Source of the DNA: JBCDJG01 sp038748065
Lineage (GTDB): Bacteria; Pseudomonadota; Gammaproteobacteria; Pseudomonadales; Halieaceae
Reading direction: 5' to 3'
NCBI GenBank assembly: GCA_038748065.1
Contig: JBCDJG010000053.1
Span: 1 to 35,172, forward strand
DNA length: 35,172 nucleotides
In this document: piece by piece, positions 1 to 9,389 of the stretch
How positions within the stretch are numbered: the first letter of the stretch is position 1
Layout: each line of letters opens with the position of its first letter
The notes under the pieces: model-generated
Databases searched by the model: none
The model's input: the letters and a program-made list of their open reading frames with translations, nothing else
Told to the model about the DNA's origin: nothing
Program-made: the position numbers and the translations under genes

Positions 1-2340
1 CCCCTCCACGGGGGTGGTGCCGAAGTTCGGGTTACCCGCATCCCGGTTACGTGAGCCGTTGAACAGATACTCCTCGTCTGTGAGGTTTTTGCCCCAAAGG
101 ATGATATCCCAGTTCTGATTCTGGACTGTCAGGCCTATGCTGGCATTCAGCAGGAAGTAGTCATCGTCCGTCAGCTCTGGGTCAAGATCCGGGAAGAAGA
201 AGCGATCATCGCGATAGGCGTATTCGCCGCGGATGTACCAGCCCATGCCGTTGTTTAGTGTGTCGTTCCAGGTGACGTTAAGGTTGGCCGTCCAGGGGCT
301 GGTCTGGTTGAGGCGCTTGCCGCTGAGATCCTGCACCGGGTCACCGGAGACGGGGTCGGGTGAACAGGCTATAGCCTGGTACTGAGGCCGCAGGCAGGCG
401 GCGTTTTCGTATTCATCCCAGCGCGCGTCCACGTAGCTGATGTTGCCATCAATTAGCAGGTTCTCGCTGGCGAGCCACTGGAACTCCGTTTCTATGCCTT
501 CGATTTCAGCTTTCGCGGCATTCTGGATTGTATTTCCGATGCCCTCGTCGTCCTGGATTTCGACCTGGTAGTCGTCGTAGACCTGATAGAAAATCGCGCC
601 GTTCCAGATCAGGGTATTGTCGAAGAAGCGGCCCTTGAAGCCCAGTTCGAAGTTATCCGCTGTTTCTTCGTCGAAGTTGTCGTCATTGAAGCAGCCCAAT
701 GGCTCTGGCTCCGTGCCCTTACAGACGTTGAAGCCGCCCGCCTTGAAGCCGCGATCCCAGCCGCCATAGACCGATACCTCATCCGTTACCCACCAGGTCA
801 GCTTTACCGTACCTGTAATGGATTCCCAGGTATCGTTCTGCTTCGGCACGTCGTCCACCCAGGGGGTCACGGGCACGGGTGGCGTATTCAGGTCTTCTAG
901 CACTCCGACCCCCGTCAACTGTGCTTTGACGGCGTCTTTCTCTGTTTCGGCGTAGCGCACGCCGAAGGTGAAGTCGAGCCCGTCTCGTATGGTCCAGATA
1001 TTGTGGTTGAAGAAGGCCCATTCTTCGATGTCCTCAGTCAGGTCGGAGTCGCCCGCAGCCTGGAAGATAGAGCCGCTGGGCAGTGCCCCCAATGGGCTGG
1101 TGAAGGGCACGAAATTTATCAGTTCGCTGTCCGAGTAGAAGAAACCGAAAATCGATGACCAGTTGTCAGTATCGAAATTCAGGCGCAGCTCCTGAGTCAC
1201 CGCCGTGGATTCGCGGTCCTGAATGAAGCCAGCCACAAAGTAGGGGCCTACGGTAGTCGACCCCAGGTCGGGTAGCGGGTTCCCGTCATTGTCGACCAGG
1301 CCCAGGTCTGCTTCGCCCGTGACTTCCGCCGTATACTCCTGACTCGAAGTGACGGAGGTCAGGCTCCAGCTATCCGAGAGCTGCCATTCGACGTGCAGGC
1401 TGATAATTTCAGTGTCTGTTTCCCGATTGGTGGGAGCAGCGTTAGCCGTGCTCCCGCTGAAGGGGTCAAACGGCACCAGGTCGCCCGGCTGCGGATCATC
1501 GACCACATTATTGCGCCAGGTCGTGTAGAGATCACCGTACTCCTGGGTGACGGCGGCGCTGCCGAACAGCTCGATGTTATGTTTTTCATAGCTCAGTATC
1601 GCGCTGAACGTGTCAGTAGGTTCGAAGCCCAGTCTTAAGCGATAGCCGTCCTTTTCATAATCGCCCATGCCAAAATTAGTACCGAGGCCGCCGACGTCGG
1701 CACGGTTAGTGACAATGTCGCCGCGCTCTGCGTAGTAGTAGCTGGCACGTAACGCAAACATGTCGCCCATCGGTAGATTTCCGCCGATACGGTATTCCTC
1801 CAGGTCGAGGTTGCCGAAGTTGCCTTCTGCGTAGAAGTCATTGCCGGTAGTGTCCGGGCGCTTGGTGAACAAGGAAATGGCCCCCGACGATACTTCCTTG
1901 CCGAACAGTGTGGCTTGCGGACCCTTCAGGATTTCAATCCGCTCTATGTCGGCCATGTTGTTATAGGCCGTCTCTAATTCAACCAGCGGCACCTCGTCGA
2001 GAAAGATGCCGACCGAGGGTCGAATCGCCGGCGCGAAGGCATTGTTGCCCACGCCGCGAATACGAATAATCGGGCCGAAGCCGTCAGCGCCGCCAGTGAC
2101 TGTGATACCCGAGGTGATTTTGTTGAGGTCGCTGAACTCGCGCGTGTTCGTCAAGGAAATCATCTCGGCAGAGATGGCCGCCACAGAGGCAGGAATGTCC
2201 TGCACGGTTTGCTCCCTTTTTTGAGCAGTAACGACGACTTCCTCCAGCGTCATTTGTGCCAGTGAGGGAGCTGAAAACGCAGCGAGCGCGGTGGCCAGTG
2301 CGGTCTTGCGGACAAGCTGGGGTTTTTTAGCGTTATGCAT
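1..2340 (-). CDS. TonB-dependent outer-membrane receptor (partial, C-terminus beyond window start)
   Basis: The frame is open from an ATG at 2340 to the window edge, giving at least 780 residues; I spot-checked it at several points and found no stop. The N-terminus has a signal peptide ending near SAPSLAQ, followed by the conserved start of the plug (LEEVVVTAQKREQTVQDIPAS) and plug motifs such as IRIRGVGNN and IEILKGPQATLFGKEVSSGAI. The last visible part, GKNLTDEEY, is typical of the final beta-strands, so only a short C-terminal piece is missing. Family knowledge: such receptors import siderophores, vitamin B12, glycans or other large ligands using the TonB-ExbBD proton motive force. The substrate cannot be told from the sequence, and no tonB, exbB or degradative gene sits beside it. 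A 7-bp dyad lies just upstream. Confidence 0.93.
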   Translation of the reverse strand, partial: MHNAKKPQLVRKTALATALAAFSAPSLAQMTLEEVVVTAQKREQTVQDIPASVAAISAEMISLTNTREFSDLNKITSGITVTGGADGFGPIIRIRGVGNNAFAPAIRPSVGIFLDEVPLVELETAYNNMADIERIEILKGPQATLFGKEVSSGAISLFTKRPDTTGNDFYAEGNFGNLDLEEYRIGGNLPMGDMFALRASYYYAERGDIVTNRADVGGLGTNFGMGDYEKDGYRLRLGFEPTDTFSAILSYEKHNIELFGSAAVTQEYGDLYTTWRNNVVDDPQPGDLVPFDPFSGSTANAAPTNRETDTEIISLHVEWQLSDSWSLTSVTSSQEYTAEVTGEADLGLVDNDGNPLPDLGSTTVGPYFVAGFIQDRESTAVTQELRLNFDTDNWSSIFGFFYSDSELINFVPFTSPLGALPSGSIFQAAGDSDLTEDIEEWAFFNHNIWTIRDGLDFTFGVRYAETEKDAVKAQLTGVGVLEDLNTPPVPVTPWVDDVPKQNDTWESITGTVKLTWWVTDEVSVYGGWDRGFKAGGFNVCKGTEPEPLGCFNDDNFDEETADNFELGFKGRFFDNTLIWNGAIFYQVYDDYQVEIQDDEGIGNTIQNAAKAEIEGIETEFQWLASENLLIDGNISYVDARWDEYENAACLRPQYQAIACSPDPVSGDPVQDLSGKRLNQTSPWTANLNVTWNDTLNNGMGWYIRGEYAYRDDRFFFPDLDPELTDDDYFLLNASIGLTVQNQNWDIILWGKNLTDEEYLFNGSRNRDAGNPNFGTTPVEG

Positions 2341-2642
2341 TATCGATACACCTATCCCGGTAGAATGTCTGTAGTGCCGCAATGCCCTGGTCGGGTTGCG
2401 GCGTCAATTATTATTTCCGCGGCGCCTCCGTTATGAAGAGGTTCTGCCCGCATCAGGAACTGCAAAAGTGCAGCGGGAGGATAGTAGAATGCGGCCCACG
2501 TCACATGACGAAAACGGTCAAGACCCGGAGGCGTGATTCGCCATGTTGCGATGGTTCATTTTATTGTACTTTCAGTCAGCCCCATCCTGGACTGCTTGCC
2601 GCGTAACAGCTCGTGGCTTTGCATAGGAATTCAGGTTTTAGA
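2341..2642. other. Intergenic region, about 300 bp, no supported gene
   Basis: This gap separates the receptor start from the 3' end of the potassium-channel gene. Both genes run leftwards, so it must hold the receptor promoter and the end of the channel transcript. Apart from the 2376-2402 dyad I see no terminator with a T-run, tRNA or repeat. A 74-codon open frame at 2382-2606 on the plus strand has no convincing start signal or recognisable composition and is not called. Confidence 0.6.
2376..2402. promoter_or_regulatory. Dyad upstream of the TonB receptor
   Basis: GCCGCAA (2376-2382) and TTGCGGC (2396-2402) form a perfect 7-bp inverted repeat with a 13-nt spacer, 36-62 nt upstream of the receptor start codon. 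It could be an operator or a hairpin in the leader. No known binding consensus is recognised. Confidence 0.3.
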
Positions 2643-3314
2643 TCAATGGTTGTCCCGGGCTTTTTCCCGGATCGCACCAACCAGGCTTGCGACAACAATG
2701 GCCATGTAAAAGGTACCCGTGATGGCCTGTAAAAAGGCTAGCACGCGCGTGACAGGATCATTCGGGCTGATGTCGCCATAACCCAGGGTAGCCAGCGTCA
2801 CGTAAGAAAAATACAGGACCTCGGCAAAGCTGTCTGCCCAGTTCCGGTAGGTCATGCCTTTCAAGGCGTCAGGCTCGACTTCCAGGGCCATGAGATAAAG
2901 CACGGTCCAGATAAGCCCGAGCATGAGATAGATAGCGATGGAACCAACCACGTGGTTTTGGCTGATCTGATGACTAAAGATAACGCGCCGCGAGATTTTG
3001 ACGGTACACAGCACAAAAAAAGCCAGGAGCGTCAGTAGCCCGGCCAGATCGGCAAACGCCCAGGCGCGGGACTGCGATAGCGAACTGAACGCCACGGCCA
3101 GCACGAATAGTATTCCAACCGCCCTGCGGAACTGCTTGCCGAAGTCGAGGCTGATGTAAGCAACAACCAGCGTGGAGATCGTTAAGCCCTGGAAAACCAG
3201 GCTGGTGATGACCCCATCAGGCAGCGATTCGCTGATCGCAGACGAGAGCAGAAGCACGATCAAGCAAAGCGTGAAGTAGATGAAGTTATTGTCGTTGGTT
3301 ACACGGTGTTCCAA
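2643..3314 (-). CDS. Two-pore-helix potassium channel family protein (Ion_trans_2)
   Basis: The product is a 223-residue membrane protein with several hydrophobic segments: about 11-27, 36-54, 64-78, 88-104, 123-144 and 190-214. It carries the K+ selectivity filter TLGYGD at residues 176-181, between a pore helix (EVLYFSYVTLA) and a last membrane helix. Family knowledge: proteins with this Ion_trans_2 pore conduct K+ across the inner membrane. No RCK/TrkA-N regulatory domain follows the pore, so gating is unknown. The only usable start is TTG at 3314, with a weak GAGAG upstream. It is divergent from the small secreted-protein gene at 3411, leaving 96 bp for both promoters. Confidence 0.85.
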   Translation of the reverse strand: MEHRVTNDNNFIYFTLCLIVLLLSSAISESLPDGVITSLVFQGLTISTLVVAYISLDFGKQFRRAVGILFVLAVAFSSLSQSRAWAFADLAGLLTLLAFFVLCTVKISRRVIFSHQISQNHVVGSIAIYLMLGLIWTVLYLMALEVEPDALKGMTYRNWADSFAEVLYFSYVTLATLGYGDISPNDPVTRVLAFLQAITGTFYMAIVVASLVGAIREKARDNH

Positions 3315-3410
3315 TGCGCGTCACTCTCTTGCCCGCGTGCAGTCTAAACCATTGTTCTGGCAGCGGCGAACTGTGCTAGGGTCATTGCAGTGTAACCGGA
3401 GGGCTCTTAC

Positions 3411-3794
3411 ATGCGCACTGCCAGCGGCTTATCAATCGCGGCCAGCCTCACGGCAAATATCAGGGTGAACATCGCAGCCATTATCGCCGCCACTCTGGTG
3501 CTACTGCCCGCAGCGGTGAATGCGCAGCCGTCCCGTGCGGAGATGGATGCCCTTGGCAAGGAATGCGAAAAACAGCGCGAGGAAGCGCTGGCACCGGTTC
3601 GAGCGCAGCGCGCGCAAGACTGCAAGGACCAGCAGCTGCGCTCGCCGGATCACTGCGACCGCTATTACCAGAGCTATGGCAACGTAGGGCTTGCCGGCGG
3701 TATCGGCATGGGGCGCCAGGGCTTGTACTACGACCTGCCCGTTTGCCAGGACTGGCTCAAGGCCCGCGACGCGGCACAGGCAACTGGCCGATAG
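3411..3794 (+). CDS. Small secreted protein of unknown function
   Basis: The 127-residue product has a long N-terminal region ending in a hydrophobic stretch and a signal-peptidase-like site (LLPAAVNAQ, about residue 39). The mature part is charged with four cysteines (KECEKQ, QDCKDQ, DHCDRY, PVCQDW), which could form two disulfides in the periplasm. The ATG at 3411 is supported by GGAGGG at 3398-3403, a 7-nt spacing. I do not recognise the family. Its stop codon TAG (3792-3794) touches the stop codon of the convergent DUF481 gene with no bases between, so no terminator separates the two genes. Confidence 0.75.
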   Translation: MRTASGLSIAASLTANIRVNIAAIIAATLVLLPAAVNAQPSRAEMDALGKECEKQREEALAPVRAQRAQDCKDQQLRSPDHCDRYYQSYGNVGLAGGIGMGRQGLYYDLPVCQDWLKARDAAQATGR

Positions 3795-4850
3795 TCAGTA
3801 AGACCAGCCGAGACCGGTGGTAATGCCGTAGTCATACTGCTGGTCCGACTGCGCGTCGTTGTCATAGGTGCCCCAGGCCGACACTTCCCAGAACAGGTCC
3901 TCTACCAGTTCCCACTTCAAACTGATGTCGCTTTGGGCGCGCACCCGGCCGCTGTCAGTGATGCTGGGGAATAAGGATGCGGAAACATCGAGGAACAGTT
4001 CCGGCGTCGAAAAGCGCCACATAGAGTAACCAGCGTTGATGGCCAATTCTGCGCTCTGGCTGCTGCTTTGCGATGAGCGTGCCTCGGTGTCAACGGTATC
4101 TTCTGTCAGCACCTGTGCACCGATCAGTGCTGACAGGCGCATGCCATGCGTGTCGATGACATAGCGGCCAACACCCGCGCCTGCAACAATGCGCGCCTCC
4201 AGGCCAAGCTGGTCGTTGCTCTCGAAGTTTCCGAAGACTGCGCGAAACAGGTCCTCCCGCCGCGGTGACCAGGTCTGCCGACTGAGATCGAAGCGAGAAC
4301 TGCGCGCCGTCTCCGTGTCGGTATCGCTGATGGTATAGCGAGCGCCGAGAGCGGTTTGTGATTCCTTGGCCTCGTAGCTGAGGTTGGCGTTGATTTCCGA
4401 ATTGGTGGAGGAGGTGGCTTGCGTATACGAGTACCCGAGTGAGATGTCAGCATCTATTCGTTCTCGCCAGGTGCCCTCAACGGGGCGCAGTTCAACAACC
4501 TGCAGCCAGTCGAAGATTTCCGGGTCGCCACTCCCGCTGACCTGCAGAGTGCCCGGGCGGCTGCCGCCGCTCAGTGACCCAAAGTAGCGCTGCCCATTAC
4601 TTAAGCGCACCTCATAGTTGAAGCGACTCTCGAGGAGCGAGAGTTCCTGCCACTCGATATTAATCGTGCCCATGGCATCTGTCTTGACCTGGAGGTAGCC
4701 GGCGAACAGGCCTTTGATTTCGCCTGTCACACGGTCGCCGTTGTAAAAGGTAATGACGTCGACCTTTGCGTGTGCACTGGCGTGAACGCTGTGCAGGCTG
4801 AGCACTGTGAGTAAGGTGAGCAACAGCCATCCACGTAGGTTGCAGATCAC
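3795..4850 (-). CDS. DUF481 family outer-membrane protein
   Basis: The product is a signal peptide (LLLTLLTVLSLHSVHASAHA) followed by a short N-terminal domain with DVITFYNGDRVTGEIKGL. That pattern, and the long stretch of alternating beta-strands ending in aromatic GLGWSY, are typical of DUF481 (YdiY-like) beta-barrels. Length is usual for the family with the N-terminal domain. I prefer a GTG start at 4850 because AGGAG precedes it at proper spacing; an ATG at 4874 would add eight residues and has no ribosome site. The function of DUF481 proteins is not established; several are salt- or stress-inducible. It is divergent from the sensor kinase gene at 4951. Confidence 0.85.
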   Translation of the reverse strand: MICNLRGWLLLTLLTVLSLHSVHASAHAKVDVITFYNGDRVTGEIKGLFAGYLQVKTDAMGTINIEWQELSLLESRFNYEVRLSNGQRYFGSLSGGSRPGTLQVSGSGDPEIFDWLQVVELRPVEGTWRERIDADISLGYSYTQATSSTNSEINANLSYEAKESQTALGARYTISDTDTETARSSRFDLSRQTWSPRREDLFRAVFGNFESNDQLGLEARIVAGAGVGRYVIDTHGMRLSALIGAQVLTEDTVDTEARSSQSSSQSAELAINAGYSMWRFSTPELFLDVSASLFPSITDSGRVRAQSDISLKWELVEDLFWEVSAWGTYDNDAQSDQQYDYGITTGLGWSY

Positions 4851-4950
4851 GGGGCACTCCTGAGCATAGGGCATGTGCTAGCATTCTAGAGTATTTTCGC
4901 TCGCCCTGGCACGGCGGGACCGGGCTTCACGGGAGTTCAACGCAACAAAT

Positions 4951-7900
4951 ATGGTTTCGGCCTCCAACCTCCTGAGCTTCTCCTTAGTCTACGTCTGCGT
5001 ACTGTTTGCGGTGGCTTGGTATGTGGATCGCAATACCGAGCGTGGCGCGGCTAATCGCCGCCCGCAGTGGCGTGGCATTGTGTATGCACTCACGCTCGCG
5101 GTGTACTGCACATCCTGGACATTTTACGGAGCGGTCGGCAGCGCTACGAACTCGGCCTGGAGTCATGCGCCGGTGTATCTTGGTCCAATACTGGTTTTCC
5201 TCTTGGCATGGCCCGTGCTTCGGCGCCTTATGAGCCTGGGCGTCGAACACCGGGTGACTTCTATTGCGGATTACATCGGCGCCCGCTTCGGCAAGCGCCA
5301 GTCCTTGGCGATCATCGTGAGCCTGGTTGCCACAGCTGCCGTATTGCCCTACATCGCGCTGCAGTTCAAGGCGCTTGCCCAGGCCTGGGCCATCGTCGGC
5401 GGCTCCGCGGAGGGCGTTGAGGCCATGGGCGCGGATAGTGCTTTGCTGATTGCCATGATCCTTGCCGTCTTTACTATCCTCTTTGGAACGCGGCGACTGG
5501 ATGGGCGAGAGCGCCATCAGGGCATTATGACAGCGGTAGCGGTTGAATCTGTCGTTAAACTGCTGGCCTTTGTGGCGGTCGCCGTGCTGGCGCTGCGCTA
5601 CCTGAATCGCGCACCGGTTGAACCCATGTCTGTGACCAGCAGTCAGGCCCTGGGCAGTTTCGCGCTCGACGCAGACTTTATCGCCAGAACCTTGATCAGC
5701 GGCCTGGCCATACTGTGTCTGCCACGGCAGTTTCACGTGATGGTGGTCGAAGCTCAGAGCGAAACCGATACACGTTATGCGCGCTGGCTGTTTCCGCTTT
5801 ACCTGCTGCTATTCATGCTGCTGGTATTGCCGATCAGCCTAGCGGGCTCACAGATTTTCGCGGTGGCGGAAGACGTCAACCCGGATACCTACGTGCAGCT
5901 GCTGCCTGTGGCGCTGGAGTCCAGTTGGATCACAGGGGCTGCCTTTATTGGCGGTATATCAGCGGCAACGGGCATGGTTATCGTGGCCACCGTAGCCCTG
6001 GCCATTATGATCACCAATGAAATCGTCACGCCGCTGATCATGCGGATAAATGCGACATCCCCTGCGGGACTGCTTAAGCTGGGTGACAACCTGCGGCGCA
6101 TTCGCCAGATTGTGATTGCATTGATTTTATTAGCGGCGTGGCTAGTGACCCAGCTGCTGGTTGGCATTCCCTGGCTGGCCCAGATTGGCTTTATCTCTTT
6201 CCTCGCTGCAGCGCAGTTGGCACCGGCACTGATGGCAGGGCTCTACTGGCGGCGGGCGCACGGGCTTGCGGTGACCGTAGGTCTACTGCTTGGCCTGGGC
6301 CTTTGGTTTTATAGTGGTGTATTGCCGGCGATTTTGCCCGACGATCATAGTCTATTGCTGCAGGGCCCGATGGGGGTTTCCTGGCTGCGGCCGCTGGGTC
6401 TGTTGGGGATCGAGGGCGATAGCCGCTTGCCCTATGCCACCGCCTGGAGTCTTGGGCTAAACGTCGCCTCACTCACCTTGCTCTCTTTGCTGCTGCGGCC
6501 GTCGCCTGCGGATATTCGGCAGGCGCGTGTATTCATGGACGAGGCGCCCGCGAATGCCGATGCTGACTTTGAGCTGAGCCTGATTCGCGTCAGCCAGCTG
6601 CAGGCGCTGCTGCCGCCGTTTATGGCAGAGGGAGAGCTGCGCGCGATGTGGCTTAGTTTCGAAGACCGCTATCAGCAGCGCCTGTTGCCGGGTGATCGCG
6701 CCCCGCAGTTTGTGGTCACACAGGTGGAATCCGTGCTTGCCAGTGTGATCGGAGCGACTTCTGCAGAGCAGGCAATGGAACAGTTGGAGACGGCGCAGCA
6801 ACTGCAGTTTTCTGATCTGGCTGGCATGGTATCCGACGCCAGCAAGCTCAATACCTTTAATCGAGAGCTTTTGCAAACAACCGTGGAAAGCCTTCTTCAG
6901 GGCGTATCGGTGGTGGATGCTCAGCTGCGCCTCGTGGCCTGGAACAAACGCTATGAGGAGCTGTTCGCCTATCCAGAGCGCTTCCTTTATGTGGGCTGCC
7001 CGATAGAGCGAGTCTACCGATACAACGCTGATCGCGGGATACTAACTGGCAGCGGTACTGACACTGATGCAGAGATAGCGCGTCGCCTGGAGCACATGCG
7101 GGCGGGCAGTCCCCACCGCCTCGAACGCCAGTTGCCGGACGGCCGCGTGATCGATATTCGCGGAACGCCGTTGCCTCAGGGAGGCTTTGTAACCACCTTC
7201 ATCGATATCACCGACTACCGAGAGATGTTGGCGCAGCTGGAAGATGCCAAGATCGAGCTTGAGGCCAAGGTTGAATCTGACAGTCAGGTTTTATCAGAGG
7301 CCAATGCGCGGCTGCGTCAGGAAAACCGGCTGCGCGCTCAAATGGAGTCAAGCCTGCGCGATGCACACCAGAGCAAAACGCGCTTCATGTCTGCCACCAG
7401 TCACGATCTATTGCAGCCTATCAATGCTGCGCGCCTGTTCGCCGCGGCGCTGAAGCCCCAGTTGGAGGGTGCAGTTGACCAGCGCGCACTACGCAACCTG
7501 GACCAGATCGACGCTTCACTGAAGCGGGCCGAGCAGCTGATTGCTGAACTGCGTGAAATCGCCCGCCTGGACTCCGGTCGCCAGCTGCCTCAGCTCAGTC
7601 ATTTTGAACTCGGTGAGGTCTTCGGTAATCTGCAGCGAGAGTTTGAAGCGATGGCGGCGCGCTCGGGACTGCAGCTCAGGGTCATCAACACGCGCCTGTG
7701 GCTGCACTCCGATGCTCGTCTGGTCTTTCGTATCCTGCAGAATCTGCTGGCCAACGCCCTTAAGTATACCGACCGGGGCAGCGTTCTATTGGGCGTCAGG
7801 CGCGTGGACGGTAAAGCTCGTGTACAGGTGATCGATACCGGCCCGGGGATAGCGGAGCAGGATCGCGTGCGTATTTTTGAGGAGTTTGAACGCCTTAAGG

Positions 7901-8451
7901 TCAGCGCCGAAGGTGAAGAAGGTCTCGGCCTGGGCCTGGCTATCGTGCGGCGCTATGCTGACCTGCTCGAGCTGCCACTGAGCCTAAGCTCTGAGCGCGG
8001 TCGAGGCACGGTTTTCAGCCTGGACATTCCCCTGGGCGAGGCGCAACTGAAGTCGAAGGTTAGAGAGGCGACGGTTGCTGGTGATCTGGCAGGCCTGGAC
8101 ATCCTCTGTTTGGATAATGATCCGCTGGTGCTTGAGGGAATGGAACAGTTCCTCAGGGCAAGTGGCGCCTGCGTCACTGTCGCTTCGAATCGTGATGACC
8201 TCTTGGCCCGTAAGACACATCGCATCGATGTGCTGTTGGTTGATTACCACCTCGACGGCGGTGACACCGGCGTTGCCGCAGCGCGAGAGTACTTCGCCAG
8301 CGGTGCCGGCGACGCCCCCTGCATAGTCATCAGCGCCGACGATAGCCCGGTGGTGCGGGAAAAGGCTCGTCAGGCAGGTTTCCGCTTTCTGCCAAAGCCT
8401 GTAAATCAGAATCGTCTGCGCGCGCTGGTTCGAGCGCTCGTCCAGGCCTAG
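4951..8451 (+). CDS. crbS: SSF-domain hybrid sensor histidine kinase, CrbS-like
   Basis: The 1166-residue product joins four parts. Residues 1 to about 500 form a sodium/solute-symporter-like membrane domain with about 13 helices. A PAS domain (about 640-758) and a coiled coil (about 760-805) follow. Next come HisKA with phospho-acceptor His818 in FMSATSHDLLQPINAARLF and an HATPase with NALKYT, DTGPGIAEQD and GLGLGLAIVRRY. A C-terminal receiver has Asp1098 in LLVDYHLD. This architecture is that of CrbS (MxtR in pseudomonads), which with CrbR/ErdR controls acetate and acetyl-CoA-synthetase genes. Here it faces a matching LuxR-type regulator and lies beside an acetate-type symporter operon, which supports the call. 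Whether the SSF part transports or only senses is not visible. The TAG stop overlaps the regulator's stop within CTAG. Confidence 0.88.
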   Translation: MVSASNLLSFSLVYVCVLFAVAWYVDRNTERGAANRRPQWRGIVYALTLAVYCTSWTFYGAVGSATNSAWSHAPVYLGPILVFLLAWPVLRRLMSLGVEHRVTSIADYIGARFGKRQSLAIIVSLVATAAVLPYIALQFKALAQAWAIVGGSAEGVEAMGADSALLIAMILAVFTILFGTRRLDGRERHQGIMTAVAVESVVKLLAFVAVAVLALRYLNRAPVEPMSVTSSQALGSFALDADFIARTLISGLAILCLPRQFHVMVVEAQSETDTRYARWLFPLYLLLFMLLVLPISLAGSQIFAVAEDVNPDTYVQLLPVALESSWITGAAFIGGISAATGMVIVATVALAIMITNEIVTPLIMRINATSPAGLLKLGDNLRRIRQIVIALILLAAWLVTQLLVGIPWLAQIGFISFLAAAQLAPALMAGLYWRRAHGLAVTVGLLLGLGLWFYSGVLPAILPDDHSLLLQGPMGVSWLRPLGLLGIEGDSRLPYATAWSLGLNVASLTLLSLLLRPSPADIRQARVFMDEAPANADADFELSLIRVSQLQALLPPFMAEGELRAMWLSFEDRYQQRLLPGDRAPQFVVTQVESVLASVIGATSAEQAMEQLETAQQLQFSDLAGMVSDASKLNTFNRELLQTTVESLLQGVSVVDAQLRLVAWNKRYEELFAYPERFLYVGCPIERVYRYNADRGILTGSGTDTDAEIARRLEHMRAGSPHRLERQLPDGRVIDIRGTPLPQGGFVTTFIDITDYREMLAQLEDAKIELEAKVESDSQVLSEANARLRQENRLRAQMESSLRDAHQSKTRFMSATSHDLLQPINAARLFAAALKPQLEGAVDQRALRNLDQIDASLKRAEQLIAELREIARLDSGRQLPQLSHFELGEVFGNLQREFEAMAARSGLQLRVINTRLWLHSDARLVFRILQNLLANALKYTDRGSVLLGVRRVDGKARVQVIDTGPGIAEQDRVRIFEEFERLKVSAEGEEGLGLGLAIVRRYADLLELPLSLSSERGRGTVFSLDIPLGEAQLKSKVREATVAGDLAGLDILCLDNDPLVLEGMEQFLRASGACVTVASNRDDLLARKTHRIDVLLVDYHLDGGDTGVAAAREYFASGAGDAPCIVISADDSPVVREKARQAGFRFLPKPVNQNRLRALVRALVQA

Positions 8452-9110
8452 GGCGGCGGCTGCGTCAGCGCCTCGGGCGCGTCAACAGCCAGGCTGCCCA
8501 GCGCCAGCACTGCCTGCGTTCGCGAGTGTACGCCCAGCTTGCGGAATATCTCCGTCATGTGCGCTTTGATCGTCGCCTCCTTGACGTCGAGCTCGTAGGC
8601 TATCTGCTTGTTCAAGAGCCCCTCAACCAACATGGAAGCCACCCGGAATTGTTGAGGTGTCAGGCTGGCCAGTGCATCTGCCGTGTCCAGGGCCTGAAGG
8701 CTTGCGCCTTCGGGGGCAGCTTCAAGCCCGGGGTGTAGACCGGTTTCGCCGGCGAGGACTCGTGCCAGACACGACTCCATAGTTGTAACGTCGGCAGATT
8801 TGGATAGAAAGGCTGCAGCACCGTGATCGATGGCCCGACGAACAGTCTCAGGATGTGAATTGGCAGACACCATCACGACCGGAATGTGGGGGTAGTGGCC
8901 GAGGAGCCAGGACAGGGCAGACAGCCCGAGCGCGCCGGGCATGTGCAGGTCGAGTAACAGCAAGTCGGCAGTGCGCTCGGATTCCACCAGACCCTGCAAC
9001 TCAGAGACATTGGCCGCACTCAGCAGCGTAGCTCCCGGGTAACACTGGGCCATGACCTGCTGCAGTGCAGCACGAAACAAGGGGTGGTCGTCTGCGATCA
9101 GGATTTTCAA
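8448..9110 (-). CDS. crbR: LuxR/NarL-type response regulator, CrbR/ErdR-like
   Basis: The product has a receiver domain (KILIADDHPLFRAAL, acceptor Asp54 in LLLLDLHMPG, conserved Lys in FLSKSADV) and a C-terminal LuxR helix-turn-helix (LTPQQFRVASMLVEGLLNKQIAYELDVKEATIKAH). This combination is characteristic of the CrbR/ErdR group, which activates acetate-use genes when phosphorylated by a CrbS-type kinase. I chose TTG at 9110 because the protein then begins MKILIADDHP, as in the family. A TTG at 9200 would add an unlikely 30-residue leader, and neither start has a strong ribosome site. Kinase and regulator converge and share the four bases CTAG as two antiparallel stop codons. Confidence 0.88.
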   Translation of the reverse strand: MKILIADDHPLFRAALQQVMAQCYPGATLLSAANVSELQGLVESERTADLLLLDLHMPGALGLSALSWLLGHYPHIPVVMVSANSHPETVRRAIDHGAAAFLSKSADVTTMESCLARVLAGETGLHPGLEAAPEGASLQALDTADALASLTPQQFRVASMLVEGLLNKQIAYELDVKEATIKAHMTEIFRKLGVHSRTQAVLALGSLAVDAPEALTQPPP

Positions 9111-9307
9111 GGTGGTTCGTCGCTGCGCCTTTTTCGTCGCATTATGTTGCCTGTGGCAGGTCCGGTAAAGCAGAAAATACCGGGCCGCGATGCCCGGCAA
9201 TCAATGGCGTTCGAAAGACTTCTTGATCGACATTCACGGTGCTGAAGGTCTCGGTGCCAGGTGCGCGGTGAGGCATTAGACATTGGTCGAAGGGAGCAAG
9301 GGTTTTT

Positions 9308-9320
9308 GACCAAAGTCCAA
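9308..9320 (+). promoter_or_regulatory. Candidate CrbR operator, copy 1 (porin promoter)
   Basis: GACCAAAGTCCAA lies 69 nt upstream of the porin ATG. The identical 13-mer lies 67 nt upstream of the DUF4212/symporter operon. Its core GAC-N4-GTC is dyad-symmetric. Position relative to the start codons and closeness to crbS/crbR make it a candidate activator site; that role is an inference. Confidence 0.5.
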
Positions 9321-9389
9321 TGGGGTTGGCCTTGGCTTGGGTTTAAAACTGTGATGGCTCGATAAACACACCAGGTAGGGAGCATCACT

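Noticed and set aside
2382..2606. 74-codon frame in the gap before the TonB receptor
   Set aside because: No ribosome site, no recognisable composition, and it runs across the region expected to hold the receptor promoter.
4984..5736. Long antisense open frame (250 codons) inside the sensor kinase gene
   Set aside because: It is a shadow frame of a GC-rich gene; the encoded sequence is low in hydrophobic structure and matches no family, and the kinase frame is unmistakable.
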